Shown: positions 8,049 through 17,116, counted from the stretch's first letter. The stretch: DNA of 54,961 nucleotides from Myxococcales bacterium (GCA_018780435.1 JADMJS010000762.1:1-54961); one strand, 5' to 3'. Numbers and translations: made by a program. The notes: generated from the letters alone by a model not told the origin.

Positions 8049-9034
8049 CCGAGCTCGCCAAGGCCCCCTCCGCGCCGTCGCTCGACAAAGGCGCCGGTGC
8101 ACCGGATCGCCTGACGATCGCGGCGACCGGCCTCTCGCGTTGGTACGGCCAGGTCATCGCGCTGAACGACGTCACGGTCGGCCTCCGGCCCGGTGTCACC
8201 GGCCTCCTGGGCCCGAACGGCGCCGGCAAGACCACCTTTCTTCGCCTCGTGGTCGGCCTCGTGCGCCCGACCGGCGGCGACGTGAAGGTGCTCGGCCAGG
8301 ATCCCTTCTCGGCCGTCGAAGGCCGTCGACAGCTTGGCTATTGCCCCGAGCACGACCACTTCTACGAGGACATGACCGGTCTCGAGTTCGTCACGCTGAT
8401 GACGCGCCTCCTCGGCTTCTCGGCCGCGGACGCGAAGAAGCGAGCCGAGATCGCGCTCGAACGCGTCCGGCTCGGGGGCGACGACGCGCGCCGAAAGCCA
8501 GTCTCGCAGTACTCGAAGGGGATGCGGCAGAAGACCAAGATCGCGCAGGCCCTCGCCCACGAGCCCGACATCATCGTCCTCGACGAGCCGCTCACGGGCG
8601 CCGATCCGGTCAGCCGACACGAGATCAGCGAGCTGACCAAGGAGCTCGGCCGCCTCGGTCACACCGTCGTGGTCTCGAGCCACATCCTCCACGAGGTCGA
8701 GCGCGTCACGCAGAACTTCGTCCTCATCGATCGCGGCCGGCTTCTCGCCGAGGGCAACGTCACCGAGATCCGGAACCTCATCGACAAGCACCCGCATCGC
8801 ATCCTGATCGTGTGCGATCGCCCGCGCGAGCTCGCCGCGAGCCTCGCCCACATCGAGGACATCACGGGGCTCGACCTGCCCGGCGACGATACCTTGACCG
8901 TCCTGACGCGGCGGCCCGACGCCTGCTACGACGCCATCGCCCGCATGGCCGTCGAACGCGGCATCGTCATCCGCAAGCTCACCTCGCCCGACAACAACCT
9001 CGACGCGGTCTTCCGCTACCTCACGAGGCGCTGA
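8045..9034 (+). CDS. Second ABC transporter ATP-binding protein
   Basis: A 329-residue ATPase, paralogous to the one at 6292 but clearly diverged. Walker A is LLGPNGAGKTTFLR (about residues 53-66), the Q-loop equivalent is LGYCPEHDHFYEDMTG, the signature is QYSKGMRQKTKIAQAL, Walker B is IIVLDEPLTGADP and the H-loop is SSHIL. I place the start at GTG 8045, which overlaps the permease stop as GTGA and has GGGGC close upstream. An in-frame ATG at 8003 would bury 43 nt in the permease gene. The N-terminal 25 residues (Ala/Pro/Lys-rich) precede the domain. It should serve the permease encoded 2 nt downstream. Confidence 0.92.
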   Translation: MTELAKAPSAPSLDKGAGAPDRLTIAATGLSRWYGQVIALNDVTVGLRPGVTGLLGPNGAGKTTFLRLVVGLVRPTGGDVKVLGQDPFSAVEGRRQLGYCPEHDHFYEDMTGLEFVTLMTRLLGFSAADAKKRAEIALERVRLGGDDARRKPVSQYSKGMRQKTKIAQALAHEPDIIVLDEPLTGADPVSRHEISELTKELGRLGHTVVVSSHILHEVERVTQNFVLIDRGRLLAEGNVTEIRNLIDKHPHRILIVCDRPRELAASLAHIEDITGLDLPGDDTLTVLTRRPDACYDAIARMAVERGIVIRKLTSPDNNLDAVFRYLTRR

Positions 9035-9036
9035 CC

Positions 9037-9762
9037 GTGTTTGCGATCCTCGCCGCCCGCGTCTACGCCCAGACCGTCGTCTTTCGGTCGCGCTCAGCGT
9101 GGCTTGCCATCGCCGTGCTCGTGAGCGCCGCCGTCGCTATCCCGCTCGGTCAAGGCAACCCCGGCAAGGCCTTCCCCATGATCGCCCGGGAGCTGACGCT
9201 TGGCTTCCTCATGCCGCTCTTCGCGATGCTCTTCGGCACCGCTGTCATCCGCGAAGACATTGAACGCGGCACGCTCGGCTACTGGCTCACACGGCCCATC
9301 CACCGGCGCACCTACTTGCTCAGCCGCTTCGGCGTCGCGTGGGCCGCCGTCTTCACGCTCACGGCCGTCGGGATCGTGCTCGACTCGATCGTCTTGGCGG
9401 CACCGACCTCGCAGCTCCTGACAGTGCTCCTCGCCACCGCGGGCGGCAGCCTCGCTTACACGGCCTTCTTCACGGCGCTCGGCGCTCTCGTGAAGCGCCC
9501 CTTCGTGGTGGGCGTCGTGGCGATGCTCTTCATCGACGCGCCGGTCTCGCAACTCCCCATGGCGGCTCGTTATTTGACCATCCGCGGCCACGTCGAGAAC
9601 CTCGGCGACATCTCCTGGATCCCGCCGCAGTTCATGAGCGCGCTCCTCGACGCGCCGAGCCCCATCTACTCCGCTGCCGTCCTCGCGGGCGTCGCGGGCG
9701 CCGCGCTCGCGCTCGCTCTGCTGAAGTTCCAGCGCTCGGAGTTTACGGGCGCCGAGACCTGA
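9037..9762 (+). CDS. Second ABC-2 type permease
   Basis: A 241-residue membrane protein read from GTG 9037, two bases after the stop of the second ATPase. It has about six hydrophobic segments and between the second and third the motif REDIERGTLGYWLTRPIHRR, the NosY-type cytoplasmic signature. It is clearly related in plan to the permease at 7215 (RDIDSKALTLYFTRPLD). Together the four ABC genes form two half-transporters made from one transcript, perhaps one heteromeric complex. The gene ends at the convergent stop of the small membrane protein gene (9763), with no gap. Confidence 0.88.
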   Translation: MFAILAARVYAQTVVFRSRSAWLAIAVLVSAAVAIPLGQGNPGKAFPMIARELTLGFLMPLFAMLFGTAVIREDIERGTLGYWLTRPIHRRTYLLSRFGVAWAAVFTLTAVGIVLDSIVLAAPTSQLLTVLLATAGGSLAYTAFFTALGALVKRPFVVGVVAMLFIDAPVSQLPMAARYLTIRGHVENLGDISWIPPQFMSALLDAPSPIYSAAVLAGVAGAALALALLKFQRSEFTGAET

Positions 9763-10293
9763 TCAGCGCGTCGTCACGAGCCCGAAGCCGGGGACTAGGA
9801 CCCCGATCACGTCGGGATTGTCGTCGAGCACCAGCGCCGGGAGGACTTGCCCGACCGCCGCTTGGACCTCCTCGGGCGCTCCCGGCAGGCGGAAGCGCAA
9901 CCGCCGTCCCTCCGCCCCAATCGCCACGTCGAGCGTCGGCCGCCCATTCCAGTATTGACCCTGGCTAGTGACGGTCGCACTGACGATGCGGCCTTGCCTC
10001 ACGAGGCGCCGCGTGAAGGCCCTCTCTTGACGCGCCGGTGCGCTCGTCGCGAACGCGAGGCCCGCCGAGACGGCCCCGGCCACGGCGAGCGCCCAAAGGC
10101 CGCGCAGGTTGAAGTCACCCGCGGCCAAGATCACGATGACGATGAGGACGGGCAGGCCGGTGAGCGCGCCGATGACCCGGAGGGACTCACGGAGACGCCG
10201 GTCCGCGACCTCGACGAGCGTAGCCGCGAGCGGCGCGTCGAGCCCAATAGATCCAAGGCGAGCGAGGAGTGCGTGTGACGCGTCGTCGTTCAT
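9763..10293 (-). CDS. Small two-helix membrane protein, unknown function
   Basis: A 176-residue protein (182 if ATG 10311 is used; MNDDASH at 10293 has GGAGG about 11 nt upstream). Residues about 40-85 form two close hydrophobic helices (VIGALTGLPVLIVIVILAA and LRGLWALAVAGAVSAGLAFA), like a membrane hairpin. The C-terminal 85 residues look like a small beta-rich soluble domain (RRLVRQGRIVSATVTSQGQYW...LDVAIG...RLRFRLPG), reminiscent of DUF3592-like proteins that contain an OB-like fold next to helices. No catalytic motif is visible. It is convergent with the ABC operon and sits downstream of the HMG-CoA synthase gene on its strand. Confidence 0.75.
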   Translation of the reverse strand: MNDDASHALLARLGSIGLDAPLAATLVEVADRRLRESLRVIGALTGLPVLIVIVILAAGDFNLRGLWALAVAGAVSAGLAFATSAPARQERAFTRRLVRQGRIVSATVTSQGQYWNGRPTLDVAIGAEGRRLRFRLPGAPEEVQAAVGQVLPALVLDDNPDVIGVLVPGFGLVTTR

Positions 10294-10377
10294 ATCGCGA
10301 GAGGCCTCCATGGCCCCGCAGGAGCCGAACGAGAGACGGCGTCACGACGCGTCGTTGAAAGTCTTAGCGGCGACGGC

Positions 10378-11880
10378 TCAGCTCGCGTCGAAGCCGTAAT
10401 ACTCGATCCCGATATCTTGGAAGGCCGCCGTGTTCGTCTGCCCGATCTTCTCGATGCGGAAGCGTCCGCCCGACGTCGCCGGTGCGCGCGCCACGACCGG
10501 CAAGGTCACGTCACGGCCATCGTGCAGCGCTTCGTACTGCGCTTGATCGAGGTCCACGCCGTCGGCGAGCGCGGACGCGAAGTCGATGCGCCGCGCGGCC
10601 GCCTCGAATCCCGGTTGAACGGTGAGCGCGAGGGCCTCTGCGGCGTCGCCACTGCCATAGCCGATCGCGAGGACCGTCGCCCCGGCCGTGAGCTTGCCTT
10701 CGCCCGCGCCAGTCTCGAGGAGGCTCAGGAGCCACGCGGGCAGCGACGCGGTGTAGAGGTTGCCGAGGTCCATGAGCGGCGCGGCGCCGAGCTCGAGCTT
10801 GGCCTTCACGAGCGCGTCCATCCGGGCGTCGCCTCGCACGGCCTTGAGCGCCGCGTTCAGCGCCGGGAAGGCGTCGGCGTCGATGCCGCGCTCGCGCGCT
10901 TCGGACCAGAGGTCACGCCCCTCGGCGAGCTCGGCCAGGACGGCTTCTCGGTCGATGCGACGCTCTTGTAGCCACGCGCCGAGCTCCGGCGTGTTCGCCT
11001 CGAGCAGCGCCGTGAGCGCGATGGCGGCGAGGCCATCCGACGGCATCTTGCGATAGGGGCGATGCATCACGATGTGGTCGGCGCTCTCGAGTGCCGCGAG
11101 CATCCCGCCCTCGGCGCCGGTCCGGGTCGCGAGCGAACGCACAGCCTGGACGACCGCGTCGGTGTAGCACGCCGTCGAGTACTTCCCATTGAAGACCGGG
11201 AAGTCGTGGAGCCGCTCGGTCCCTTCCGCGTACCCCTCCGCCTCGTGTCGGCGCGCCGGCTTCCGGAAGTCGACCGTCCGGTACGCCGACGACGAGCCCA
11301 TGCGGCCAAAGTCGAGGCTGAGGAGCGCCGGGTCCGCCGTGACGTGAAAGGCGACGGCGCCAGCGCCTTGGGTGGGCTCGCCGGTGGTGCCGCGCGCGTA
11401 CTCCGCGACGTCGCCCGTCGCGACGATCGCCTCGCGGTCCCGGCCATCACACGCCAGCCATCGTGCGGCCGCCTTGAGCGCGTAGACCCCGCCGAGACAG
11501 GCGTGCTTGAACTCGGGTACCTCGCAGTCGCGCGGCAGGAGCGGGCGTCCGAGCTGGGCCAGAGCCTGATTGACGAGGCCCTTCAGGATCACGGCGCCCG
11601 CGGCGTTGTCGGTGCTCGACTCGGTCCCGAAGGCGAGGAACCCGATTCGGCGAGGGTCGAGGTCGTTCTGCACGATGAGCCGCACGATCGACGCAGCCGC
11701 CATCGTGTAGACGTTCTCGTGGGCGCCCGTCATGCGGAAGCTGCGGCCCACCACGGCGGTCAGTTTCTCGGGATCGGCGCCGGTCCAGGTCGCGAGCCGG
11801 TCGAGCCGGACCCGATACGGAGGCACGTACAAGGCGGCTGCGTTGATACCAATTCGCGACATGGACGATACTGACGACAT
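10378..11880 (-). CDS. Hydroxymethylglutaryl-CoA synthase
   Basis: A 500-residue enzyme of the thiolase superfamily that condenses acetyl-CoA with acetoacetyl-CoA to HMG-CoA, the first committed step to mevalonate. The catalytic residues are all visible: Glu87 in FGTESSTDNA, Cys128 in FKHACLGGVYAL and His273 in HRPYRKMPSDG. I chose ATG 11880 (MSSVSSMSRIGINAAALYVP) because AGGAGAAGGGA lies right before it, although the frame is open to 11967. The protein is longer than the usual 390-460 residues of bacterial MvaS. Other mevalonate genes are not in the window. HMG-CoA synthase homologs also act in polyketide beta-branching, but no acyl carrier protein or polyketide gene is adjacent, so the mevalonate role is favoured. 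Confidence 0.9.
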   Translation of the reverse strand: MSSVSSMSRIGINAAALYVPPYRVRLDRLATWTGADPEKLTAVVGRSFRMTGAHENVYTMAAASIVRLIVQNDLDPRRIGFLAFGTESSTDNAAGAVILKGLVNQALAQLGRPLLPRDCEVPEFKHACLGGVYALKAAARWLACDGRDREAIVATGDVAEYARGTTGEPTQGAGAVAFHVTADPALLSLDFGRMGSSSAYRTVDFRKPARRHEAEGYAEGTERLHDFPVFNGKYSTACYTDAVVQAVRSLATRTGAEGGMLAALESADHIVMHRPYRKMPSDGLAAIALTALLEANTPELGAWLQERRIDREAVLAELAEGRDLWSEARERGIDADAFPALNAALKAVRGDARMDALVKAKLELGAAPLMDLGNLYTASLPAWLLSLLETGAGEGKLTAGATVLAIGYGSGDAAEALALTVQPGFEAAARRIDFASALADGVDLDQAQYEALHDGRDVTLPVVARAPATSGGRFRIEKIGQTNTAAFQDIGIEYYGFDAS

Positions 11881-12010
11881 TCCCTTCTCCTGGCGCTGAT
11901 GTGCGCGCTGATGGCCGTCCGGCAGTCCCGGACACGCGAGCGGGCGCTTTTGCGCCGGGGCGGCCATGGCGTCAAGTTGGTGTAACCTGTTGCAATGAAA
12001 AGAGAACGTG

Positions 12011-15000
12011 TTATACGTCGCTCGCGAGTCTCTCCCGACGTCGGCGCCACACCACCACTCCGAGCGCAGTGATTACGGCCATCAGCCCACTCTGGGTCCG
12101 GCGCCGGGGAACCGATCTGCAGCCGCCGTCACTCGCGACGGGCCCGGGACTGGCGTCGCCCACACGCGTGTCGAGGGCACCGGCGTCACTCGACGTCACA
12201 TCCGTCGTGGTCGTGACGTCGCCTTCCGCGCCGCCGTCCACCTCGTCAACCTCTAATGCGGCCTCGGCGTTCGGCGAGGTCCCCTCGGCGCCTGTGTCCT
12301 CCCACGTGTCGTCTTCGCCCGGCGTCTCGACCGGCCCCGCGACGTCCGTAGAGGGGTCACCCGAGGAGCCGGCGTCCCCGATGGGCTCGACCTCGTCGAC
12401 CACCTCGACCGTATCGCCCTCGACTGTATCACCCTCGACCGCATCGCCCGTGGCTGTGTCACCCTCGTCCGGCTCGGCCGCGTCTCCGTCGTTCACGTCA
12501 CCGCCCACGTCGTCGCCTCCAGGCGGCGCGAGCGGGTCGAAGACGCGAACGGGCAGGGACATCGTGAAGCCTCCCGGGGCGGCCGACGCTGTGATCGCGC
12601 CGTCGCCCGGCAGCGCTGACGGAGTCCAGGTCGCTAGCCACACCCCGACGCCCGCGTACCGGAGCTCCTCGATGCCGCCGATGGACGTCGTCAGCGTGAT
12701 CGGCGCGCTGCTGCCGACGACGCGCCCGTTCGGGAGGCGCGGCGTGAGGCGGACTTCGGCTTCGGCGGTCGAGGCCATCGGCAGCTTGTCGGGCAGGACG
12801 GTGAAGGTCGACAGCTCGGCCGAAAGCGACTCGGGCGGCGCCGGCGCCGGCAGCACGAGGACCTCGCAGATGACGCCGAGGTCGACGCCATTCAAGAGCA
12901 CCCGGTGTTGCGCGAGGCCCGATAGGGTCCCGGAGCGCACGACGATCTGATGGCGGTCGTCTGCGGACCAGGTCTCGGGGGAGTCGACGGACGCGCCGAG
13001 CGCGGGGGCGAGGGTCGGCGGCGGGCCGTCGGTCGGGATGGGGTTTCCGTAGTGATCCCGGAGAAATACGAGCGCAGTGAGCGTGTCCAGCCCGTCGGCG
13101 TAGGCCGTCGCCATGCTCATCCCGCACTCCGAGAGCGTCGGGCTCACCTCGGCGGGCAGGTCGTCCGTGGACGCGAGCACGGTGAGCGGCTGGGCGGGCC
13201 CGAGCGCCTCGCCGTTCACGCGGAGCTGCATCACGGCGCCCGGCGCGATGGCCGAGAGCGGGAAGGTAGCGAGGGCCTGCCCGCCGTTCGTGTTCAGCGT
13301 GAGGTTACTGACCGGCACGCCGTCCACGTCGAGCGTGTAGGTGAGGCTCGTCATCACGGGGGCGATCCCGTTGCGGTCCCGCAAGAGCACGACCGCGTTC
13401 ATGGACTTCGCGTCGGTCGTGGGGAGCTGGAGGCGGCCACCGACACGGCTCCGCGAGAAGGCCGGGTCGAAGGGGGGCAAGACCGGGCGTTCCCACACGG
13501 CGAGCGGCACGTCGGGTGACGAGGACGGCGCGACGGCGAAGGTCACGTGGCTGACGTCCGAGAGCATGAGCTCGGTCGTGAGCTCACCGCCCTCCACGGT
13601 CGTGGGGAGCGCGACGCCGTCGGCGGTGAGCACCCAGGTCTCGAGCGTCGTCGCCCCCGGGACGCGCACGCGGAGCCGCACGCCTTTCCCGGCGATGAGG
13701 TGCTGGGGCTGAGTCCAGAGCGTCGGCGTCGGGGGCGCCTCGCCAATCGCGACCGGCCATCGCTGACCGCCGATCGTGAGGACAAGGCGCGTCGGCGGCG
13801 CGATCGTGGCGGTCCATGCGGTCCCCGTCCAGATCGTGGGCACCTCCGCGCCGTCGTCCGCTCGATGCAGGACGAGGCCGGCGTTCACGACCTGGCCGTC
13901 CGCGCCACGCGGCGTCAGGGTCACGCTGTCGTCCGTCCAGGTGATCCAGTCGGGCTCCGAGAGGGTCAGGCTGTCGCCCATCATGGCGGCGTGCGTCGTC
14001 GTCGTGCCCGACGGCCATCGCGCCCTGAGGTCGACCGCTGCGCCCGCGGGGCACTCCGGCAGAGACACCCACAGGTCGAGCGAGGGGCGGCTGGCGAAGG
14101 GGCCGCCGCCGACGTGGTGAACGCGCCGCGTTTGGCCGTTGCACGTGGCCGTGAGCAGCAGCCCGCTCGCGGACGGGCCGGTCTCGGTGGCGTGCGCCCG
14201 GACGCGTAAGGGGACTGGGCCGGCGTCTCGGTGCATGACGGAGAGGCGGCCGTCGGCGTGGGCCATGACGACCTCGGGCCGGCCGTCGCCGTCGAGGTCG
14301 CCGAGCGTCGCGCCGCGGGCGAAGTTGCCGGGTGTCAGCGGGAAGATCACGCCTTTCGGGTCGAGCTCGAAGGTCCCGTCGGGGCGCGCCCCGAGGAGCA
14401 CATGCGGCATCACCTTGGCGTTCTTGATGAAGGACGCCGACGCGATGTAACCGCCGGAGTAGAAGAGATCGTCTCGGCCATCGGCGTTCAGGTCGGTGAA
14501 GAGCGGCGTCCAGGTCACTTGATACCCCTCGGGGCTCCAGACGACGGCGGCTCCCTTCACTTCGGTGACGTCGTCGTAGTGCCCCACCACGGAGCGCGCC
14601 CTCAGGGCCGGGCGACCGATGCTCGACATCGCGAAGAGGGGCAGCTCGGATGGGCCGCCGAGATCGGCGACGGCGATCCCCATGCCATAGAGCCGATCCG
14701 CGAGCCCGGCTTCCGCCCCACGTTCGCTGAAGTGGAGCTGCCCGTCGGCGTCCGGGCCGTCGTTCCGGTAGTAGGCGTTCCGAGGCGAGAACTGGCCGAA
14801 GTCATTGACTTCGAGGAGGTCGAGATCGAGGTCGCCGTCGACGTCTACCATCATCACGGCGAGCGTACAGCCCCGCCCGGTGACGCCGGCAGTGGCGGCG
14901 ACGTCGGTGAAGCGGCCATGGCCGTCGTTCAAGAGCAGCGCGTTCGGCGAGCCGAAGTGGGCCGGGAACTGCTGGCCGCTGATGTAGTTGCCGACGTAGA

Positions 15001-15484
15001 CGTCGTCGTCGCCGTCGCCGTCGATGTCCCCGACGGCCGCGCTGACGCCCCACCAGCTCTCGCGGGGCAGGTGGGTGGCGCTCACGTCGACGAGTGTACC
15101 TGCGTCGTTTCGGAGAAGGACATCTGGGCCGTCTCGGAGCAGGAGCACGTCGTCGTCGCCGTCGCCGTCCATGTCGAAGGCGGTGATGCCACCTGTCTCT
15201 TCCTTGCCGACCTGGGCCTCGAGGAGGCTCTCCCCTTGGACCCAGCCCGCCTCGCTTTGGCGCCAGATGCGCGGGAGGCCGCCCGTCGGCGCGTGGCCGA
15301 GGTCGAGGTCACCGTCGCCGTCTACGTCGATGAGCGCGACCCCCGTGCCGACGCCGCTCCCGAGGGCGCCGACCTCGCCCGCGAGCCCCAGGGCGGGGGC
15401 GACGTCGGACCAGACGATCGGGGCGGCGACGGCGTTGTCGAGCAGCAGGGCCAGTAGAGCGGCAGTGGAGGCCAGTCGGGACAT
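12011..15484 (-). CDS. FG-GAP/VCBS repeat surface protein with ASPIC/UnbV-like part and MYXO-CTERM-like anchor
   Basis: This 1157-residue protein has a signal peptide (MSRLASTAALLALLLDNAVA, then AP). Residues about 25-400 carry at least six Ca2+-binding FG-GAP/EF-like loops (DVDGDGDLDL, DMDGDGDDDV, DIDGDGDDDV, DVDGDLDLDL, DLNADGRDDL, DLDGDGRPEV), as in beta-propellers of CRTAC1/integrin-alpha type. VDLRARWPSGTTTTHA matches the ASPIC/UnbV segment. The middle is beta-rich and Ig-like. Residues about 1010-1120 are an acidic Thr/Glu/Asp linker with EGDTVEGDTVE repeats. The end (Gly-Gly-Cys, hydrophobic GLMAVITALGVVVW, then RRRRE) matches the Cys-helix-Arg plan of MYXO-CTERM sorting signals. It is probably exposed on the cell surface. 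Function unknown; adhesion is possible. Confidence 0.85.
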   Translation of the reverse strand: MSRLASTAALLALLLDNAVAAPIVWSDVAPALGLAGEVGALGSGVGTGVALIDVDGDGDLDLGHAPTGGLPRIWRQSEAGWVQGESLLEAQVGKEETGGITAFDMDGDGDDDVLLLRDGPDVLLRNDAGTLVDVSATHLPRESWWGVSAAVGDIDGDGDDDVYVGNYISGQQFPAHFGSPNALLLNDGHGRFTDVAATAGVTGRGCTLAVMMVDVDGDLDLDLLEVNDFGQFSPRNAYYRNDGPDADGQLHFSERGAEAGLADRLYGMGIAVADLGGPSELPLFAMSSIGRPALRARSVVGHYDDVTEVKGAAVVWSPEGYQVTWTPLFTDLNADGRDDLFYSGGYIASASFIKNAKVMPHVLLGARPDGTFELDPKGVIFPLTPGNFARGATLGDLDGDGRPEVVMAHADGRLSVMHRDAGPVPLRVRAHATETGPSASGLLLTATCNGQTRRVHHVGGGPFASRPSLDLWVSLPECPAGAAVDLRARWPSGTTTTHAAMMGDSLTLSEPDWITWTDDSVTLTPRGADGQVVNAGLVLHRADDGAEVPTIWTGTAWTATIAPPTRLVLTIGGQRWPVAIGEAPPTPTLWTQPQHLIAGKGVRLRVRVPGATTLETWVLTADGVALPTTVEGGELTTELMLSDVSHVTFAVAPSSSPDVPLAVWERPVLPPFDPAFSRSRVGGRLQLPTTDAKSMNAVVLLRDRNGIAPVMTSLTYTLDVDGVPVSNLTLNTNGGQALATFPLSAIAPGAVMQLRVNGEALGPAQPLTVLASTDDLPAEVSPTLSECGMSMATAYADGLDTLTALVFLRDHYGNPIPTDGPPPTLAPALGASVDSPETWSADDRHQIVVRSGTLSGLAQHRVLLNGVDLGVICEVLVLPAPAPPESLSAELSTFTVLPDKLPMASTAEAEVRLTPRLPNGRVVGSSAPITLTTSIGGIEELRYAGVGVWLATWTPSALPGDGAITASAAPGGFTMSLPVRVFDPLAPPGGDDVGGDVNDGDAAEPDEGDTATGDAVEGDTVEGDTVEVVDEVEPIGDAGSSGDPSTDVAGPVETPGEDDTWEDTGAEGTSPNAEAALEVDEVDGGAEGDVTTTTDVTSSDAGALDTRVGDASPGPVASDGGCRSVPRRRTQSGLMAVITALGVVVWRRRRERLASDV

Positions 15485-15547
15485 CAGAGGGCACTATACC
15501 CTTGGCTGGGCGCGGAGATCTTGCGGATCGCCGCGGCTCGGGGCGTG

Positions 15548-16213
15548 ATGGCGGCTGAATCGCCGGATCTGGGCCCCGGAGGACCTCTGCGACGTCGTAT
15601 CCCCAACTGGCTGGGCGCCGTGACGTGGGTCACGTTCGGCCTGTTCGTGCTGCTCAACGTCTACTACCGGCTTGGCGCTGGCGGCGTCTCAGTCAGTGGT
15701 GCCGACGTCTCGTTCGAGCGTCGTTTCGACGTCGAGCTCTTCGATGCCAAGAACGACCTCGCTTTCTTACTCACGCGATCGGGCGCGATCTCACTCGTGA
15801 AGATCGCACGCGGCGCGTTCCCGTTCTGCCCGCTCTGCGGCGAGTGGGAGCCCGCGGGTTCGGTGGTCAACGTCGTGGGTTACCGGAAGGGGCCGTGGAT
15901 CTATAGCGACGTCGCGAGCCCCTTCTCCGAAGCGTGGAACGTCGAGACCGGTGAGTCCGTCGACCTCGAGGCCTCGCTCGGGTCGCTCGACGCTCAGCTC
16001 CCCGTGGAGCTCGAAGCGGTGGGGCTCGACTTCGGCGCCGAGCACCGAGTGACCGACGTCATGGTCGCGCGCGACTTTCCGCGGCTCGCCACCATCAATG
16101 AGAGCTGCGTCGTCTTCAACATGGCGTTCTTCTTGATCTTCGTCGTGCTCATGGCGATCGCCGTCACGTTCTTGCTACGACGGACGCCGGGCACGGGCGG
16201 TCACTCGCTCTGA
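15548..16213 (+). CDS. Membrane protein with two helices, unknown function
   Basis: A 221-residue protein from ATG 15548 (GGGGC a few bases upstream); a longer in-frame start at TTG 15521 is less likely. A hydrophobic helix near residues 25-45 (WLGAVTWVTFGLFVLLNVYY) and another near the C-terminus (VVFNMAFFLIFVVLMAIAV) followed by LLRR bracket a soluble region with a CPLC motif (FPFCPLCGEWEP). It reads like a bitopic membrane protein with its middle domain on one side. I do not recognise the family. It is divergent from the FG-GAP protein gene and overlaps the convergent cutA gene by 13 nt. Confidence 0.7.
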   Translation: MAAESPDLGPGGPLRRRIPNWLGAVTWVTFGLFVLLNVYYRLGAGGVSVSGADVSFERRFDVELFDAKNDLAFLLTRSGAISLVKIARGAFPFCPLCGEWEPAGSVVNVVGYRKGPWIYSDVASPFSEAWNVETGESVDLEASLGSLDAQLPVELEAVGLDFGAEHRVTDVMVARDFPRLATINESCVVFNMAFFLIFVVLMAIAVTFLLRRTPGTGGHSL

Positions 16214-16524
16214 GTCGTCTGCGCGAGGACCCACTGCAAGTAAGGGGCGTGGGCGTGCGAGATGGGCATGGCGATGACCTCCGGCACGTCGTAGGGGTGG
16301 ATGGAGGCGATATGTGCCGTGAGCTCCTCGAGGCGTTCTTCGGTGGTCTTCATGACCAACATCGCTTCGGCGTCGGAGCAGATACGGCCGTCCCAACGAT
16401 AGACGGACTGCACTTCCGGCAGGATGTTCACGCAAGCGACCAGACGGGCTTCGACGAGCGCGTGGGCGAGCTCGGAGGCGACTGCGGTCGGGCACGTGCA
16501 GTAGACGACGACGATCCCAGTCAC
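16201..16524 (-). CDS. cutA: Divalent cation tolerance protein CutA
   Basis: A 107-residue CutA1-like trimeric protein, linked to copper/divalent metal tolerance in other bacteria. Typical signatures are VVVYCTCPTAVASELAHALV at the start, ARLVACVNILPEVQSVYRW and SIHPYDVPEVIAMPI near the end. It starts with GTG 16524, whose bases overlap the TGA stop of the zinc-ribbon gene (GTGA at 16521-16524), so the two are coupled. It ends inside the 3' end of the convergent membrane protein gene. The co-location with a Cys-rich probable zinc protein suggests a shared metal theme. Confidence 0.93.
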   Translation of the reverse strand: MTGIVVVYCTCPTAVASELAHALVEARLVACVNILPEVQSVYRWDGRICSDAEAMLVMKTTEERLEELTAHIASIHPYDVPEVIAMPISHAHAPYLQWVLAQTTQSE

Positions 16525-17018
16525 TTCTTGAAGAGCGCGTCGAGGCGGGCTTTGGCGTCGGTCTCGGTCTTGGGCGTACCGGCGAAGTCGAGGGTCGGCT
16601 TCGCGGCCGGTGCGGCGGGAGCGCCCCCGAAGAGCGCTTCGAGCTTCTTCTTGGCGTCGTCCGTCGGCGACGTTGTCCCCGCCATGGGGCGGAACTCGAA
16701 GTAAACACAGAAGTTTCCCTCGGACCGGTCGCGGATGAACTCGCCCTGGTTCTCGAGGCACTCGTTGTGCACGTTCTTGTCGTGGTGTTTGCAGTTAAAG
16801 CAGCTGTGCAGATAGGCGCTGCAGTTCGGGCACATGTCGCGGCGCCCGACCTTGACCTCGAGGACCAGCTCTTCGCCACACTTGTAACAGGCATGCCTTT
16901 TGGCTTCGGTCTTGGCGTAGTACACGGCGTCTCGAGGCTCCCTGCGCTGCGGTTCTTGGGGCACGGCGCTGAAGACTGCCTGCTGCCCACCCCGGGCGCG
17001 GTCGCGACTCGGGGCCAC
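16521..17018 (-). CDS. Cys-rich zinc-ribbon protein
   Basis: Up to 165 residues (GTG 17018). A shorter start at GTG 16925 (VYYAKTEAKRHACYKCGE) is equally possible, since the first 31 residues look unstructured. The core holds Cys-x2-Cys (CYKC), Cys-x2-Cys (CPNC), CFNC-x-H-H and further Cys residues (NECLENQ, NFCVYF), enough for two zinc sites. A Pro/Ala-rich C-terminal tail has two similar Lys/Leu motifs, DAKKKLEALF and DAKARLDALF, a short internal repeat. It probably binds zinc and may act as an adaptor. It is translationally coupled to cutA. No enzyme motif seen. Confidence 0.75.
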   Translation of the reverse strand: MAPSRDRARGGQQAVFSAVPQEPQRREPRDAVYYAKTEAKRHACYKCGEELVLEVKVGRRDMCPNCSAYLHSCFNCKHHDKNVHNECLENQGEFIRDRSEGNFCVYFEFRPMAGTTSPTDDAKKKLEALFGGAPAAPAAKPTLDFAGTPKTETDAKARLDALFKK

Positions 17019-17116
17019 GCAGCTTAGCCGGGCCGTGCGGCAGGGACAAGCGTGGCGAGATTCCCATCTGCTATTGAGGCTCAGTCGCTCGAAGACGGGT
17101 CACGTCGGGGCTCCCG

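Noticed and set aside
7948..9036. Open frame fused in front of the second ABC permease.
   Set aside because: It overlaps the second ATPase gene completely in another frame and is Arg/Pro/His-rich. The permease starts at GTG 9037.
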